A DNA stretch of 64,000 bases from Paenibacillus_AM sp052180255 (GTDB lineage: Bacteria; Bacillota; Bacilli; Paenibacillales; NBRC-103111), in NCBI RefSeq assembly GCF_052180255.1, contig NZ_CP197466.1, positions 3,472,001-3,536,000 on the forward strand, read 5' to 3'. The notes under the pieces were generated by a model that made no database searches, was not told the origin of the DNA, and worked only from the letters and a program-made list of their open reading frames with translations. A program made the translations under genes and the position numbers. Positions 8,350 to 15,780 of the stretch are shown in pieces (the stretch's first letter is position 1; each line of letters opens with the position of its first letter).

Positions 8350-8472
8350 TTATGAAAACAAATCATGCTGATTGTGATCATAATGCGGCGCAATATCCCA
8401 ACCGTCTATAAACCACTGGTACTCTATCTTAATCTCTTTATTCGTTTCTTTCGTCCCCTCTGTATAGCTCAT
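8350..8472 (-). CDS. Small hypothetical protein, 40 aa, downstream of the TatD-like gene
   Basis: A 40-codon frame starting 10 nt after the stop of the TatD-family gene and ending directly before a strong terminator, which suggests it is the last gene of a two-gene operon. It reads MSYTEGTKETNKEIKIEYQW followed by FIDGWDIAPHYDHNQHDLF: polar with a Trp/His-rich end. There is no good ribosome binding site, so translation would rely on coupling to the upstream stop. Function unknown; existence is likely but unproven. Confidence 0.5.
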   Translation of the reverse strand: MSYTEGTKETNKEIKIEYQWFIDGWDIAPHYDHNQHDLFS

Positions 8473-8482
8473 AAGAATGGCG

Positions 8483-9265
8483 TCACTTAATGCTGTACAG
8501 CCTTGCCGTATTACTCCGAATGTGCTGCACCGTTTCTTCTAAAGATAGTCCCTTAATAGCTGCCAAATGTTCAGCAACAGCATGAATCATCCGCGGATGC
8601 GTCATCTGACCTTGGAAGGGTCCTTCGAAAGGCCAAGGGCCATCTGTCTCAACCAACATGCGGTCTACACGTACATCCTTAGCAAGCTGCTGAATCTCTT
8701 CTTCATATGCAATGTCCGGTGTAAAAGAAATATAATAACCATTACGCATCATTCGCTCCACGGTTGCTCGACTCCCCTTAAACCAGTGGAAGTGCGCGCG
8801 GTTGACGTTATATTTTTCAAGTAAATCACAGGCAATATCTACGTCTTCGTATACGGCATGCAGAATAATTGGCTTATCCAGCTTAGCAGCGAGCGCAACG
8901 AACATTTCGAGTAGATCGATATAAGATTGAAGGTTAAAGGGCAGTCCCTTCTCCTCTGCCTCTTGTCGCATGTAATAGGGAAGTCCGACTTCACCGATTG
9001 CGATCATTTCATCTTGGTGCTCTTCGATCCATGCTACAAGTTGCTGAAACTCGGAATCGGATGGAAGTGCTTGTTCAGGATGAAAGCCATATGCGGGATG
9101 GACAGATTTAGGATGGGAGAGATGAAGCTTGTGATTCGCAATACAGGATGATAGTTGCATGGATACTGCGATGGCGCTGTCGATGTTGTATTTTGAAAGG
9201 CTGGATAGGATCTGTTCCTGCTCTTCTTGGTTATATAAATCTAGATGGATATGTGAGTCGATCAT
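8483..9265 (-). CDS. TatD-family metal-dependent hydrolase
   Basis: A 260-residue amidohydrolase-fold protein. Metal-binding motifs are visible: DSHIHLD at the N-terminus (HxH), IGEVGLPYY (Glu ligand, about residue 90), ILHAVYED and HFHWFKG (His ligands) and VETDGPWPF near 208 (Asp ligand). TatD proteins act as 3'-5' DNA exonucleases or deacylases. This one diverges from the standard TatD/YabD, so the substrate is not certain. AGGAG precedes the ATG. It marks the host side of the left boundary of the tailocin locus, which begins about 80 bp upstream on the same strand. Confidence 0.85.
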   Translation of the reverse strand: MIDSHIHLDLYNQEEQEQILSSLSKYNIDSAIAVSMQLSSCIANHKLHLSHPKSVHPAYGFHPEQALPSDSEFQQLVAWIEEHQDEMIAIGEVGLPYYMRQEAEEKGLPFNLQSYIDLLEMFVALAAKLDKPIILHAVYEDVDIACDLLEKYNVNRAHFHWFKGSRATVERMMRNGYYISFTPDIAYEEEIQQLAKDVRVDRMLVETDGPWPFEGPFQGQMTHPRMIHAVAEHLAAIKGLSLEETVQHIRSNTARLYSIK

Positions 9266-9343
9266 GCGGGTCAGCTCCTTAGACAGTTTCTTCTAAGTTA
9301 GCACTCAAGAACGAATCTAACAACTACAGATAGAAGCTCCATA

Positions 9344-9754
9344 TTAACTTCTTGCTTGTCTGTCATCGTTATTTCGTTTTAGAGCAGTGATCATATCTTT
9401 TACTTGTGGAGGTAACGGGAGACCTAGTCTACCGTAATTCTCAATGATGGAGACAAGTTCATTAGCAAGATAGAAGTAAATCGCTCCTGTCATGATAAAA
9501 CCGGAGTTCATCAGAACGTCCATACGATGTGCTAATAAGATGGCTACAAACATAAAGACTTTTTTGACAGAACCTTTAAAGCCTACTGCACTGGATATGC
9601 CCTTGCCTTCTTTCATAGATGCAGCAACGCCTGAGACAATGTCGATAAGCATGGCAATTACTAAGAAACTTAGCAGCTCGCTCCAGCCACCGAATGCATA
9701 GGTGATGATTGTGCCGAATGTGCCAACTGCAAAGTTTAATGTGGTTTGGTTCAT
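9344..9754 (-). CDS. Phage holin (Phage_holin_4 / TcdE-like family)
   Basis: A 136-residue protein with about four hydrophobic segments (about 8-24, 28-46, 65-82 and 88-105), a conserved AFGGWSELLSFLVIAMLIDI and a GxKGSxKKVFM loop typical of the toxin-secretion/lysis holin family. It permeabilises the membrane at a set time so that the amidase reaches the wall. The start at 9754 has AAAGGAG at 8 nt; a longer start at 9772 lacks one. It is the last gene of tail operon 1 and, with the amidase upstream, appears to be the only intact lysis cassette for both tailocins. Confidence 0.9.
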   Translation of the reverse strand: MNQTTLNFAVGTFGTIITYAFGGWSELLSFLVIAMLIDIVSGVAASMKEGKGISSAVGFKGSVKKVFMFVAILLAHRMDVLMNSGFIMTGAIYFYLANELVSIIENYGRLGLPLPPQVKDMITALKRNNDDRQARS

Positions 9755-9775
9755 AGGGTTGCTCCTTTCCATAAG

Positions 9776-9800
9776 AAAAGAGCGCTACTTCCGAGCGCCC
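9776..9800 (-). terminator. Terminator-like hairpin between amidase and holin
   Basis: A 7-bp stem (GAGCGCT / AGCGCCC, one G-U pair) followed on the minus strand by TTTTCTT. It could partly terminate transcription before the holin and so lower or delay holin expression. Confidence 0.5.
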
Positions 9801-9831
9801 TTTCATTATTTATCAATATATTGTTAGTTCT

Positions 9832-10518
9832 CTAGACGGCTACACCTTTACCTCGTGCATACATAATCGTGTTCAGCCATGCTAATTCAGATTGTGTCAG
9901 CTTGCGTGTGTATGCTTTCTCCGCCCAGTTATAATCGTTAATCTCACCTGCACGGTATAGCCCGTCCAGCGCATCACCTAGCTGTTTCCACTGCCAATCA
10001 TGTTCAAGTTGCAAAGGACGCCCCTCCTTTTGTAAATTGTTCTCAACTTTTGCGATAAATCGCTTCCAACCTGTCCAATTGCCGCCGTCATACATCAATC
10101 TCGGACAAATTTTACCAGACCAGTCATAGTGTCGTCGCAATCTGTCTACACCCCAACTTCGTTCACTAAGTAGCTTAACGACAAGTTCAGCTGCATTATC
10201 CAGTGATTTTTTATAATTACCACTCTCGCATATCTCAATGCCGATAGACCTCATATTTCCGTCTCCATTACCATCTCCTGCATGCCAGCCTACTTCATCC
10301 AAAGGTAAACACTCAATAGCTTCGTGTTCATCTACAACTATGTGGTAAGATGCTGTACGGTTGTTTGTTGGATTTGTTAGCCATGAACGCTCATTCTTAG
10401 CAGTAGATGTTGGATTACCAGTATTATGGATTGTTATAAATTGCGGCATCATAGTGATACAGGGACGACGGTTATTGGATGTCCTTAATGGTAAATGATT
10501 AACAATATAATCAACCAT
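9832..10518 (-). CDS. N-acetylmuramoyl-L-alanine amidase (XlyA/XlyB-like endolysin)
   Basis: A 228-residue Amidase_2 protein that cuts the bond between MurNAc and the peptide stem to release tail particles by lysis. Zinc ligands are visible as FITIHNTG (His near residue 24) and HYDWSGKICPR (His and Cys near 131-140), with the catalytic-site region IGIEICESG in between. A short C-terminal domain follows (about 155-228). The N-terminus MVDYIVNHLPL..NNRRP resembles PBSX XlyA, so I prefer the ATG at 10518 over 10545. The ribosome binding site is weak. It lies between the fibre gene and the holin gene. Confidence 0.9.
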   Translation of the reverse strand: MVDYIVNHLPLRTSNNRRPCITMMPQFITIHNTGNPTSTAKNERSWLTNPTNNRTASYHIVVDEHEAIECLPLDEVGWHAGDGNGDGNMRSIGIEICESGNYKKSLDNAAELVVKLLSERSWGVDRLRRHYDWSGKICPRLMYDGGNWTGWKRFIAKVENNLQKEGRPLQLEHDWQWKQLGDALDGLYRAGEINDYNWAEKAYTRKLTQSELAWLNTIMYARGKGVAV

Positions 10519-10636
10519 GTTCTCACATTCTTTCTTTTCAATCATCTAAAAAGTGTTATTTATTAATATGCAAGCATAAATACGATAAATATTTACCAAC
10601 TTTCTTGTCATATAACGTCTTTTTTCTAAAATTTTT

Positions 10637-11773
10637 TTATCCAATTGCAAACCAATCAATTGTTAGTTTATTAAAATAAACATCATTATTATGGTAATTA
10701 GACATTTGAATACTTACCGATGCATCAAACCCATTATCTTTAAATGTTGTAGATGAACCAACTGAACCTTGACGAATAGAACCAAAAGAATCATTAGTAC
10801 CTAAAGTCGAACCACGATTTGAAAATAACTCACCATTAGTAGACAGACCATATAAATAACCTCTGTCGGTATTTACATAATAAAATACCTGTTTTGGTTT
10901 AAATGATAAATTAACAATAGAAAAAAAATCACTATATCCACTTGTATAGTTAAAATTAATTGGACCACGAGTTCCTGATGCGTATCTCAATGTACTACCT
11001 ATAGCAGGAAAATTATTTACCTTATTAATTAAGTCTAATAAAGCTTCTGTACCAGATGACCCTATCCCCTTACCATTCAATAAAGATGCAAGTGTATTTT
11101 TATCTGATTGCAAAATAGTCACTAATTGAGCAATTGTATCAGTTGACGTAGCTGGACGACCAATAGAATCAACTAATACTTGTTTGTTAATTGAACCATT
11201 TACTAGTCCTTTTTCTGTTGCAATAGTATATCCTTGCAACACTTCATTAGCTGTTGCAGTACCATACTCACCCCCTTCACCCTGTAAGATAAAAGCCGAT
11301 GAACCATCATAAGTAACAGTATAAACTCCATCCTTTTTAAAGGTCGCTGCATTACCGTTCGATTTCTTAACTGTCTTTGCACCTAATCCATTTGGATTAA
11401 TAGTTGGGTTAACACCACTATCAACATGTGATTTAAATCTAAATGTCATTCCAGCCGTAATTGAAGTTGGTGGAGGATTTAATGTAATAGTATACGCAGT
11501 TGCTGTTCCGTCTGAAACTGCAAAGCCAACATGCTTCACATAATCTGCCAAATGTGAACTATATTCTGTTTCCTTAATAGCACCAACATCCTCAGCCTGT
11601 AAAAAAACATCACCAGTTTTACTGTTTACTGATTTTACCACATTTGCAATCTTGCCTCTTATTTCTCCCAATGCACCATCAATCTTGTTCATATTTTCAT
11701 TATTTACATTGATGTCATAATTTTCATTTTCAATCGGTTTTTGTAGTCCTAAATTTGGAGTTTGATTTGGCAT
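10637..11773 (-). CDS. Tail fibre / receptor-binding protein, tailocin 1
   Basis: A 378-residue fibre. An N-terminal baseplate-attachment segment (PNQTPNLGLQKP..NYDINVNNENMNKIDGALGEI) is a common start of Gram-positive tail fibres. A middle region has the repeated motif type EVLQGYTIATEKGLVNGSI, and a C-terminal beta-rich, Gly/Ser/Asn-rich head (about 265-378) probably binds the target cell. AT content is higher than in neighbouring genes, consistent with a variable, exchanged segment. It overlaps the upstream xkdU by 44 nt, with its own AGAGGGGG site. It is the likely host-range determinant of tail 1. Confidence 0.85.
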   Translation of the reverse strand: MPNQTPNLGLQKPIENENYDINVNNENMNKIDGALGEIRGKIANVVKSVNSKTGDVFLQAEDVGAIKETEYSSHLADYVKHVGFAVSDGTATAYTITLNPPPTSITAGMTFRFKSHVDSGVNPTINPNGLGAKTVKKSNGNAATFKKDGVYTVTYDGSSAFILQGEGGEYGTATANEVLQGYTIATEKGLVNGSINKQVLVDSIGRPATSTDTIAQLVTILQSDKNTLASLLNGKGIGSSGTEALLDLINKVNNFPAIGSTLRYASGTRGPINFNYTSGYSDFFSIVNLSFKPKQVFYYVNTDRGYLYGLSTNGELFSNRGSTLGTNDSFGSIRQGSVGSSTTFKDNGFDASVSIQMSNYHNNDVYFNKLTIDWFAIG

Positions 11774-12353
11774 TTTTAATTGCCCCCTCTCTAATTTGAT
11801 TATGAGTAAACTTCGTTAAATAGGCATGTGTCTTGCTTTTCAATTCCGCATGAGTAACAAACCTGAACCTGTAACCTATATTCAAATGAGCAGGAATGAT
11901 CTCCCGCATTGCCTTCATTAAATCTTCCATATTAGTAGGCTTTCCGTATTTCCCGATAAATTCAATCTGGATAGTGTTAGTTGAAAAATCTTCTTTCACA
12001 GCAACTTCACCGTACTCGTAAGACTCCGCCACATTCTTAATTAGTTCTACATTCACGGTTCCAACACCACGTAGTTTGGATTTTACAACAGATCTACGTT
12101 GATCGAGCGGTTTGCTCAAATCGCTTTGGATACCTATGAATTGTTCCCAATATGCAAGTCCCCATGTAGCAGTATCAATAAAGAATTGGCAGAACGTCTC
12201 ATTCGTTACTTCTTGCAAATCCCCCATTTGATCTGCTATTGAATTGTTCAAACCACGAGTAACTGGCGATGCAATAATAAAATCGGGAAGCATAGAGTTA
12301 AGTCTTACATGCACTACATCACGTGGTTTCTCATTTAATGGACTGGATCTCAT
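11730..12353 (-). CDS. xkdU: Baseplate wedge/tail-tip protein, DUF2313 (XkdU/YmfQ-like), tailocin 1
   Basis: A 207-residue protein of the YmfQ/XkdU family, which links the baseplate wedge to the tail fibre (functional equivalent of P2 gpI or Mu gp48). Typical blocks are LAYWEQFIGI, PLDQRRSVVKSKLRGVGTV and MREIIPAHLNIGYRF. It starts in an ATGA overlap with the gpJ-like gene. Compared with its tail-2 counterpart (192 aa) the central domain is clearly homologous (KxRGxGTVxVxLIKNVAESY), while the ends differ, as expected where it meets a different fibre. Confidence 0.9.
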   Translation of the reverse strand: MRSSPLNEKPRDVVHVRLNSMLPDFIIASPVTRGLNNSIADQMGDLQEVTNETFCQFFIDTATWGLAYWEQFIGIQSDLSKPLDQRRSVVKSKLRGVGTVNVELIKNVAESYEYGEVAVKEDFSTNTIQIEFIGKYGKPTNMEDLMKAMREIIPAHLNIGYRFRFVTHAELKSKTHAYLTKFTHNQIREGAIKNAKSNSKFRTTKTD

Positions 12354-13402
12354 TGAACTGTCACCATCCCTACTACACCTACGCCCTCATTTGGAATGAA
12401 TATATTCGTGGTTCCTCCATTCAATGTGAGGTTGGTATAATCAATCACATTCGGTGCATCTAATACGACATTTGCAATTTGAGAATAACGTACCGTATTA
12501 TCTTTGAAAGCTAATTTTTCAAGATAACTCTTAATCCGCTGCTCAATGTCTTGTTTGACAGTTGCTAGATTTGCTTCGCTATTTACTATTACTTTCACAC
12601 TAATGTTTACGTCTGTTTCCACTGCTGGTACTACCGTTACTTGCGCACCGATAGGTCGAACAGACTCGATGTATTCTACAGCTGCACTTACCACAGCTGC
12701 AGATGGGGCACTCTTCTGCTCACTTAAAAGTACAACCTTGACTGTAAGAGGTCCATTCCAGACTGGGAATACCTTAGCATCACCGATACCAGGGACTTCA
12801 CGTGCCCATTGCAGATAATGACTGATATTTCCACTAGTAGCCGGATTACGCACCTTAGATAACAGACGTGTTAATAGTGAGTCATCAGCTTCTGTATCGA
12901 CCCCTCCCTCCATTGGCTCATCATGATTTACTTGCAAAATACCCGACCATATAATAGGCACATTTGTAATTATTCCAGCTGGCACATTACCTTCTATTCC
13001 TGCTTTTAACGCCTCAATTACTGCTGTAATTGTTCCATCAGCACCAATGATTACATCATCATTCGTTCGGAATAAAGTCCCGTTCTTTGTTGAAAAAAAA
13101 GTCCCTGCCTCAATCTTAGTACCTACAGGTCCAGTGATTTTAAGTAAGCCATGTGCTTTAGTCGCCACCTTCCTAATAACACCAAACTCTTCTGCTCTTC
13201 GATCTAAGTATTCTCCTGTTGTTGTCTGAGCAAATCCTAATCGCAAGACGCGATCCAGTTGGCTATACGCAAGTGCTATCTCAATGGCAACAGGCGATAA
13301 GCTGTCGTAAACGAAAGTCCCTTCCTGCTTAGCAACTCCTGGTGTCTTCACGCCATCAAGAAGCTTTACTAGCAGCGCTTCATAACTTTGATTCTCAAAC
13401 AT
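12350..13402 (-). CDS. xkdT: Baseplate J / gp47-family protein, tailocin 1
   Basis: A 350-residue wedge protein of the Baseplate_J family (XkdT of PBSX, gpJ of P2), one of the conserved pieces of the contractile baseplate. Visible: LDRRAEEFGVIRK near residue 65, the beta-rich ITGPVGTKIEAGTFF, and the core segment LLTRLLSKVRNPATSGNISHYLQWAREVPGIGDAKVFP (about 180-217). It overlaps both flanking genes by a few bases, which signals tight translational coupling. Confidence 0.93.
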   Translation of the reverse strand: MFENQSYEALLVKLLDGVKTPGVAKQEGTFVYDSLSPVAIEIALAYSQLDRVLRLGFAQTTTGEYLDRRAEEFGVIRKVATKAHGLLKITGPVGTKIEAGTFFSTKNGTLFRTNDDVIIGADGTITAVIEALKAGIEGNVPAGIITNVPIIWSGILQVNHDEPMEGGVDTEADDSLLTRLLSKVRNPATSGNISHYLQWAREVPGIGDAKVFPVWNGPLTVKVVLLSEQKSAPSAAVVSAAVEYIESVRPIGAQVTVVPAVETDVNISVKVIVNSEANLATVKQDIEQRIKSYLEKLAFKDNTVRYSQIANVVLDAPNVIDYTNLTLNGGTTNIFIPNEGVGVVGMVTVQ

Positions 13403-13826
13403 TCATACTCACCTCCCCATATACCGTCACCAATTGAAAGCTTATATTCAGCACGTCTTTGGTAAAAGAGACCTGAACCCCCGCCACATCCTTAATATAT
13501 GGATTGACGAGCAATGCCTCCCGAAGATATCGCTCCGCCTCAGTCTGCTGCAATTGTGAAGAAGACAACGTACTGCCCATTAATCGATCAAACTCTACAC
13601 CAAAATTCCAGCTGTAGGCTAGATAGCGATAACGCTCTGTTTTAAGTGCCTTATACGCCCATACCATCAACGCTTCATTGCCCTCAAGGACGACAGGTCG
13701 ACCATTGTGCATGACAAAATCATTCTTTTCAAAATCCCAAGCATATTCCTTAAACATTGCTAAATCCTTCTCCACCGTATCCACTGCTTCCACAGCCGTA
13801 TCGATAAAAGGAAAAATCCCACTCAC
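13395..13826 (-). CDS. xkdS: DUF2634 baseplate protein (XkdS/gp25-like), tailocin 1
   Basis: A 143-residue protein of the XkdS family, which takes the place of the T4 gp25-like wedge component. Recognisable parts: YAWDFEKNDFVMHNGRPVVLEGNEALMVW (split at about residues 28-56), ERYRYLAYSWNFGVEFDRL and the C-terminal strand pair after DVAGVQVSFTKD. It sits in a chain of overlapping genes between DUF2577 and gpJ, the standard PBSX order. Confidence 0.88.
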   Translation of the reverse strand: MSGIFPFIDTAVEAVDTVEKDLAMFKEYAWDFEKNDFVMHNGRPVVLEGNEALMVWAYKALKTERYRYLAYSWNFGVEFDRLMGSTLSSSQLQQTEAERYLREALLVNPYIKDVAGVQVSFTKDVLNISFQLVTVYGEVSMNV

Positions 13827-14131
13827 ATTCCCACCACCTTACATAACACCACATAGCGCTGAAAATCTGCCGTCGGCATGACAGCCACGGTATCCCCGAC
13901 TTCGAGCGGCTTCGCTAGTGTCACTTCATCAAACTTCCCAACCGCCTGACCGCTTACCCGACTGTGAGTCAGATGCTCAGCAACCAGCAGAAAGGGGCGC
14001 GTGAGCAATAAATCTCCAAGCTTAATCTTCATCTCAGGCTCTAATGCCATCACTTCTCCATGCAAAAGAGAAGGCGGATTGTGCTTCGCACCCTGCTCAC
14101 GAATTAGATCAATTAACCAAGACATCGACAT
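13823..14131 (-). CDS. xkdR: DUF2577 baseplate/spike-like protein (XkdR), tailocin 1
   Basis: A 102-residue protein of the XkdR/DUF2577 family. It begins with a short helix (SWLIDLIREQG) and then a beta-rich OB-like fold (LHGEVMALEPEMKIKLGDLLL) like that of tail-spike or hub-cap proteins. ATG at 14131 and another in-frame ATG two codons later are both possible. It overlaps the next gene by 4 nt. The gene order Q-R-S-T-U is exactly that of PBSX. Confidence 0.85.
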   Translation of the reverse strand: MSMSWLIDLIREQGAKHNPPSLLHGEVMALEPEMKIKLGDLLLTRPFLLVAEHLTHSRVSGQAVGKFDEVTLAKPLEVGDTVAVMPTADFQRYVVLCKVVGM

Positions 14132-14148
14132 TGCGTATTCCCCTTTCT

Positions 14149-15135
14149 CTATGCATCATGTTCATCCATCACATTCTTGTAATTTAGTTCTAGGCTGATC
14201 GTGTGATGCCCATTCTGGAACGTATGTGTATCCCGATCAATATAAAAAAGACCGGTTATCCCGGTCACTTCCTCTTTAATCCGCACCGCATTACCTGCGA
14301 TCAGATCATATTTATCCTGCCCGCCGATCAGCTCCACACTTGCCGTTCGATCTACACCGTGAAGAATTGCCTCTGCCATAGCTTTCGGGTCTTTGCCTTC
14401 TTCCTTCTGGTAGACGGTCTGCAGTAAGCCGTAATTCTTCATCCAATCGTTATTACGAACTTGATCCACCGTGTTGCCTTTATCATCCGTAATGATTACG
14501 GTATTGACCATCGCATTCATATCTTCGGCGTAATTCGCTTCTGTCAGATCTGCGCTTGCGGTGAGTTCAACTTTAGCAAGCGTGCTGCCTTTTTCCACCA
14601 CATCAAGAGCACCTTTATTCATCCGTGGGATGTACAGCTTACCGTTTTGTTTCGATGCTGCCGTATAACTGGTCATGATCGCTTCATAGCCTGACTTCCC
14701 ACCGCTGCTGTCTTGATTCGCGAAGGTCTGAGGGATCCCCGTCGCTGCTATTGTACCTGCTTGAACACCTAGCTCTGCACAGACTGCAGCCGTTACCTTC
14801 TCTGGTGTCATGTTCTGGAACAATCTCGGTAGCTTAGATTTCGTTAAGTAAATTAAGCCGTCGAAGGCAGTAACACTGAGTTCTGAACCGGTTAACGATC
14901 TTCCTTTTTGAAAAATGTACCCCTGCCACAGCTCCTCACCCTCATCCGTCTGCAGCATCAGCTTCTCACCCAGCTCAATTGCGACCTTAGGTAAATAATG
15001 ATCATGGCTAGATACGGTAATCGTAATATCCATCTTGCGTGCGACTTCCACAACGTCCCCGCTCCAAGTGATGCTCTGGACAAGCTGTGAGATATCGTTG
15101 GTCTTGCCTGCCCGATTCACATGGACAATCTTCAT
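14149..15135 (-). CDS. xkdQ: Tail hub protein XkdQ/YqbQ-like, tailocin 1
   Basis: A 328-residue hub protein (gpD/gp27-like fold by family) that connects the tube to the baseplate. The start MKIVHVNRAGKTNDISQLVQSITWSGD is the typical first strand pair, the middle has LIYLTKSKLPRLFQNMTPEKVTAAVCAELG, and the end is FYIDRDTHTFQNGHHTISLEL. It starts 4 nt inside the end of the LysM gene, so the two are translationally coupled. Confidence 0.9.
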   Translation of the reverse strand: MKIVHVNRAGKTNDISQLVQSITWSGDVVEVARKMDITITVSSHDHYLPKVAIELGEKLMLQTDEGEELWQGYIFQKGRSLTGSELSVTAFDGLIYLTKSKLPRLFQNMTPEKVTAAVCAELGVQAGTIAATGIPQTFANQDSSGGKSGYEAIMTSYTAASKQNGKLYIPRMNKGALDVVEKGSTLAKVELTASADLTEANYAEDMNAMVNTVIITDDKGNTVDQVRNNDWMKNYGLLQTVYQKEEGKDPKAMAEAILHGVDRTASVELIGGQDKYDLIAGNAVRIKEEVTGITGLFYIDRDTHTFQNGHHTISLELNYKNVMDEHDA

Positions 15136-15770
15136 AATACCAACACCTTCCCAGGAGGCAGCTGGTTCTCATCCACGATTCCGTTCTTCTCCATCAGCTT
15201 ATCTTTCTTCGACGTGTCGCCGTATTGACTCTTCGCTATGGTCAGCAGCGTATCACCCGCACGGACGGTGTAAGTTTTGTTAGGTTCTTTTTCCGTGGGA
15301 CGAGTGTCCCCGACTATTTTTTTCAGAAGCGCATTAGATGCACTCTCCGTTGCCTTGAAATTAAGGAATCTGTACTCTTTCAGCTCTAGGCTGTAATAAA
15401 TGTCTTGCGGTCCGTGCTTCTGTGAGTAGTTAAACGATTCAATCGCCATCGCTTCATTAATCGTAAGGCTGTCGCCTGTAATGATTAAGCGAATAGGACG
15501 ACCGCTGTCCCGCCATTTTTCAATCATCTCTACACACTTCTGTGGCTTGGGAAAATCCCTGTATTGACATAGACCGTCATCTTGAATTGGAAAATAGGAC
15601 GCCAGCGATATTGCCTTCAACCTACGCTTTCCAATAAGGTTAATCTCACCGACATCATTTAAATTCACTGTTGTATTCGTGCTACCCGTCTGCATCTCAA
15701 AACTGCTCGGAGGGACAGGAAGGCGAAGCTTCTCTTCACCATTATTAAAAGAAAGCCAAAACTCCATCAC
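15132..15770 (-). CDS. xkdP: LysM-containing tail protein XkdP-like, tailocin 1
   Basis: A 212-residue protein. The N-terminal part begins FWLSFNNGEEKLRLPVPPSSFE, and the C-terminus (about 165-212) is a LysM domain starting TYTVRAGDTLLTIAKSQYG. LysM binds GlcNAc-containing glycans. In contractile tails this gpU-like protein sits at the tube tip and may help the tail engage or be retained at the wall. Position between tape measure and hub is the PBSX order. Confidence 0.9.
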   Translation of the reverse strand: MMEFWLSFNNGEEKLRLPVPPSSFEMQTGSTNTTVNLNDVGEINLIGKRRLKAISLASYFPIQDDGLCQYRDFPKPQKCVEMIEKWRDSGRPIRLIITGDSLTINEAMAIESFNYSQKHGPQDIYYSLELKEYRFLNFKATESASNALLKKIVGDTRPTEKEPNKTYTVRAGDTLLTIAKSQYGDTSKKDKLMEKNGIVDENQLPPGKVLVL

Positions 15771-15780
15771 TATCGCCCCC